A stretch of 62,999 nucleotides of DNA. Source: Pelobacter sp. UBA5610. Lineage in GTDB: Bacteria > Desulfobacterota > Desulfuromonadia > Desulfuromonadales > Syntrophotaleaceae. Numbering within the stretch: the stretch's first letter is position 1; each line of letters starts with the position of its first letter. The stretch spans positions 27,495 to 90,493 of the forward strand of contig DIKU01000064.1 in NCBI GenBank assembly GCA_002424645.1, given 5' to 3'. The notes under the pieces are model-generated. The model saw nothing but the letters and a program-made list of their open reading frames with translations, had not been told where the DNA came from and ran no database searches. This document shows, one piece after another, positions 62,305 through 62,999 of this stretch. The position numbers and the translations under genes were made by a program.

Positions 62305-62999
62305 TTACCGTTGCCTTTCTCTTGTGGATGAGGATCGTAGGCGGCGTCTTCCGCGGCATTATGCACCGGGGAGCGTTTACCCTTGAGCTGCCCGCAGGCG
62401 GCGGAAATATCCTGCCCCTTGCTGGCACGACGGATGGCCACCATGCCGCGGTCGAGAAGATACCCCTGAAACCGCGTCACACGATCACCGGTCGGCGCTT
62501 TAAAAGGGGAGGAGGAGTGCTCATTGAACGGAATAAGGTTAACCTTGGCCTTAACACCGTGCAACAGCTTCACCAACCGCCGTGCATCCTGGTCGGAATC
62601 GTTGACTCCGCGAATGAGAATATATTCGAAAGTGATACGCTGTCTCGGCTCCAGGGGAATCTTCCGGCAGGCATCCATGAGCTGCTCCAGAGGATAACGC
62701 CGATTGATGGGCATGAGCTGGTTGCGCACCTCATCGGTGGTAGCATTGAGCGACACCGCCAGGTTAACGCGGATGCGCTGTCCCAACTCAAGCATCTCAG
62801 GCACCAGACCGGCCGTCGACAGGGTTACCTTACGGGGACTGAAGGCGAGACCTTCGGACAAGTAGAAAATTTTCAAAGCTTTGACTACATTGTCGAGATT
62901 GTGCAGCGGCTCGCCCATGCCCATCAGCACGATATTGCTTATGGGACCATCAGCAAGGGCGGCGCAAACCTGATTGACGATTTCACCGGGGGTGAGGTT
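62301..62999 (-). CDS. rlmN: 23S rRNA (adenine2503-C2)-methyltransferase, N-terminus cut by window edge
   Basis: This radical SAM enzyme methylates A2503 of 23S rRNA and A37 of some tRNAs. The C-terminal 232 residues are present; the radical SAM CxxxCxxC cluster lies outside the window. Visible family features are VLMGMGEPLHNLDNVV, VTLSTAGLVPEM, FEYILIRGVNDSDQDA, NLIPFNEH and SAACGQLKG, which holds the catalytic methyl-carrying Cys. The frame is open to the right edge. It overlaps mtnP by 4 bases. Confidence 0.95.
   Translation of the reverse strand, partial: NLTPGEIVNQVCAALADGPISNIVLMGMGEPLHNLDNVVKALKIFYLSEGLAFSPRKVTLSTAGLVPEMLELGQRIRVNLAVSLNATTDEVRNQLMPINRRYPLEQLMDACRKIPLEPRQRITFEYILIRGVNDSDQDARRLVKLLHGVKAKVNLIPFNEHSSSPFKAPTGDRVTRFQGYLLDRGMVAIRRASKGQDISAACGQLKGKRSPVHNAAEDAAYDPHPQEKGNGK

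Overview
The window reads as an ordinary chromosomal segment of a Gram-negative deltaproteobacterium of the Desulfuromonadales (Geobacter/Pelobacter/Syntrophotalea type). This is an inference from four things: a eukaryote-like citrate synthase of the kind known from Geobacteraceae, a DUF2232 membrane protein inserted between rpsR and rplI, a dusB(nifR3)-ntrB-ntrC cluster, and outer-membrane and lipoprotein genes (LpxH, OmpA-type, RodZ). No insertion sequence, phage, CRISPR array or rRNA was seen. Genes are dense and mostly on the minus strand. Both ends cut a gene: an EF-G-like GTPase at the left and rlmN at the right.

Layout. 1-4.4 kb: minus-strand cofactor cluster nadC-birA-coaX followed by an EF-G-like GTPase. 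4.5-13.6 kb: single genes for envelope and transport (OmpA-type lipoprotein, PhoU-like protein, DUF364 protein, orphan beta-barrel, ZIP transporter, LpxH, YihY, YkgJ-type cysteine-cluster protein, MarC). 13.7-21.5 kb: an active/inactive M16 peptidase pair, Lon with a good sigma-70 promoter, polyprenyl diphosphate synthase, and a J-domain protein. 21.5-22.4 kb: a long AT-rich spacer leading to a chemoreceptor gene with possible sigma-28 promoters. 24.6-31 kb: MBL-fold hydrolase, YkgJ-type protein with beta-carbonic anhydrase, a NodIJ-type ABC exporter, and an AT-rich gene fusing a GNAT acetyltransferase to a histidine-kinase-like module. 31-36.4 kb: citrate synthase, then dusB-ntrB-ntrC.

36.4-48.2 kb is housekeeping: rpsF-rpsR-DUF2232-rplI-dnaB, ychF, a K+-dependent-type membrane pyrophosphatase, then ispE-tRNA-Gln-prs-rplY-pth and an uncharacterised AAA+ ATPase. 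48.4-63 kb: FetAB-like ABC transporter, family-4 uracil-DNA glycosylase, a PLC-like protein, coaBC-MBL-YhaM-like-FAD oxidoreductase with translational overlaps, a signalling group (receiver-kinase, Usp, response regulator), and pnp-rodZ-TPR lipoprotein-mtnP-rlmN.

Most genes belong to well-known families. The parts least explained by known families are the GNAT-kinase fusion, the region upstream of the DUF364 gene (terminator with a competing hairpin plus a perfect palindrome), and two proteins carrying GspE-N-like repeats (a J-domain protein and an AAA+ ATPase). I cannot claim a new system. These are the best candidates.
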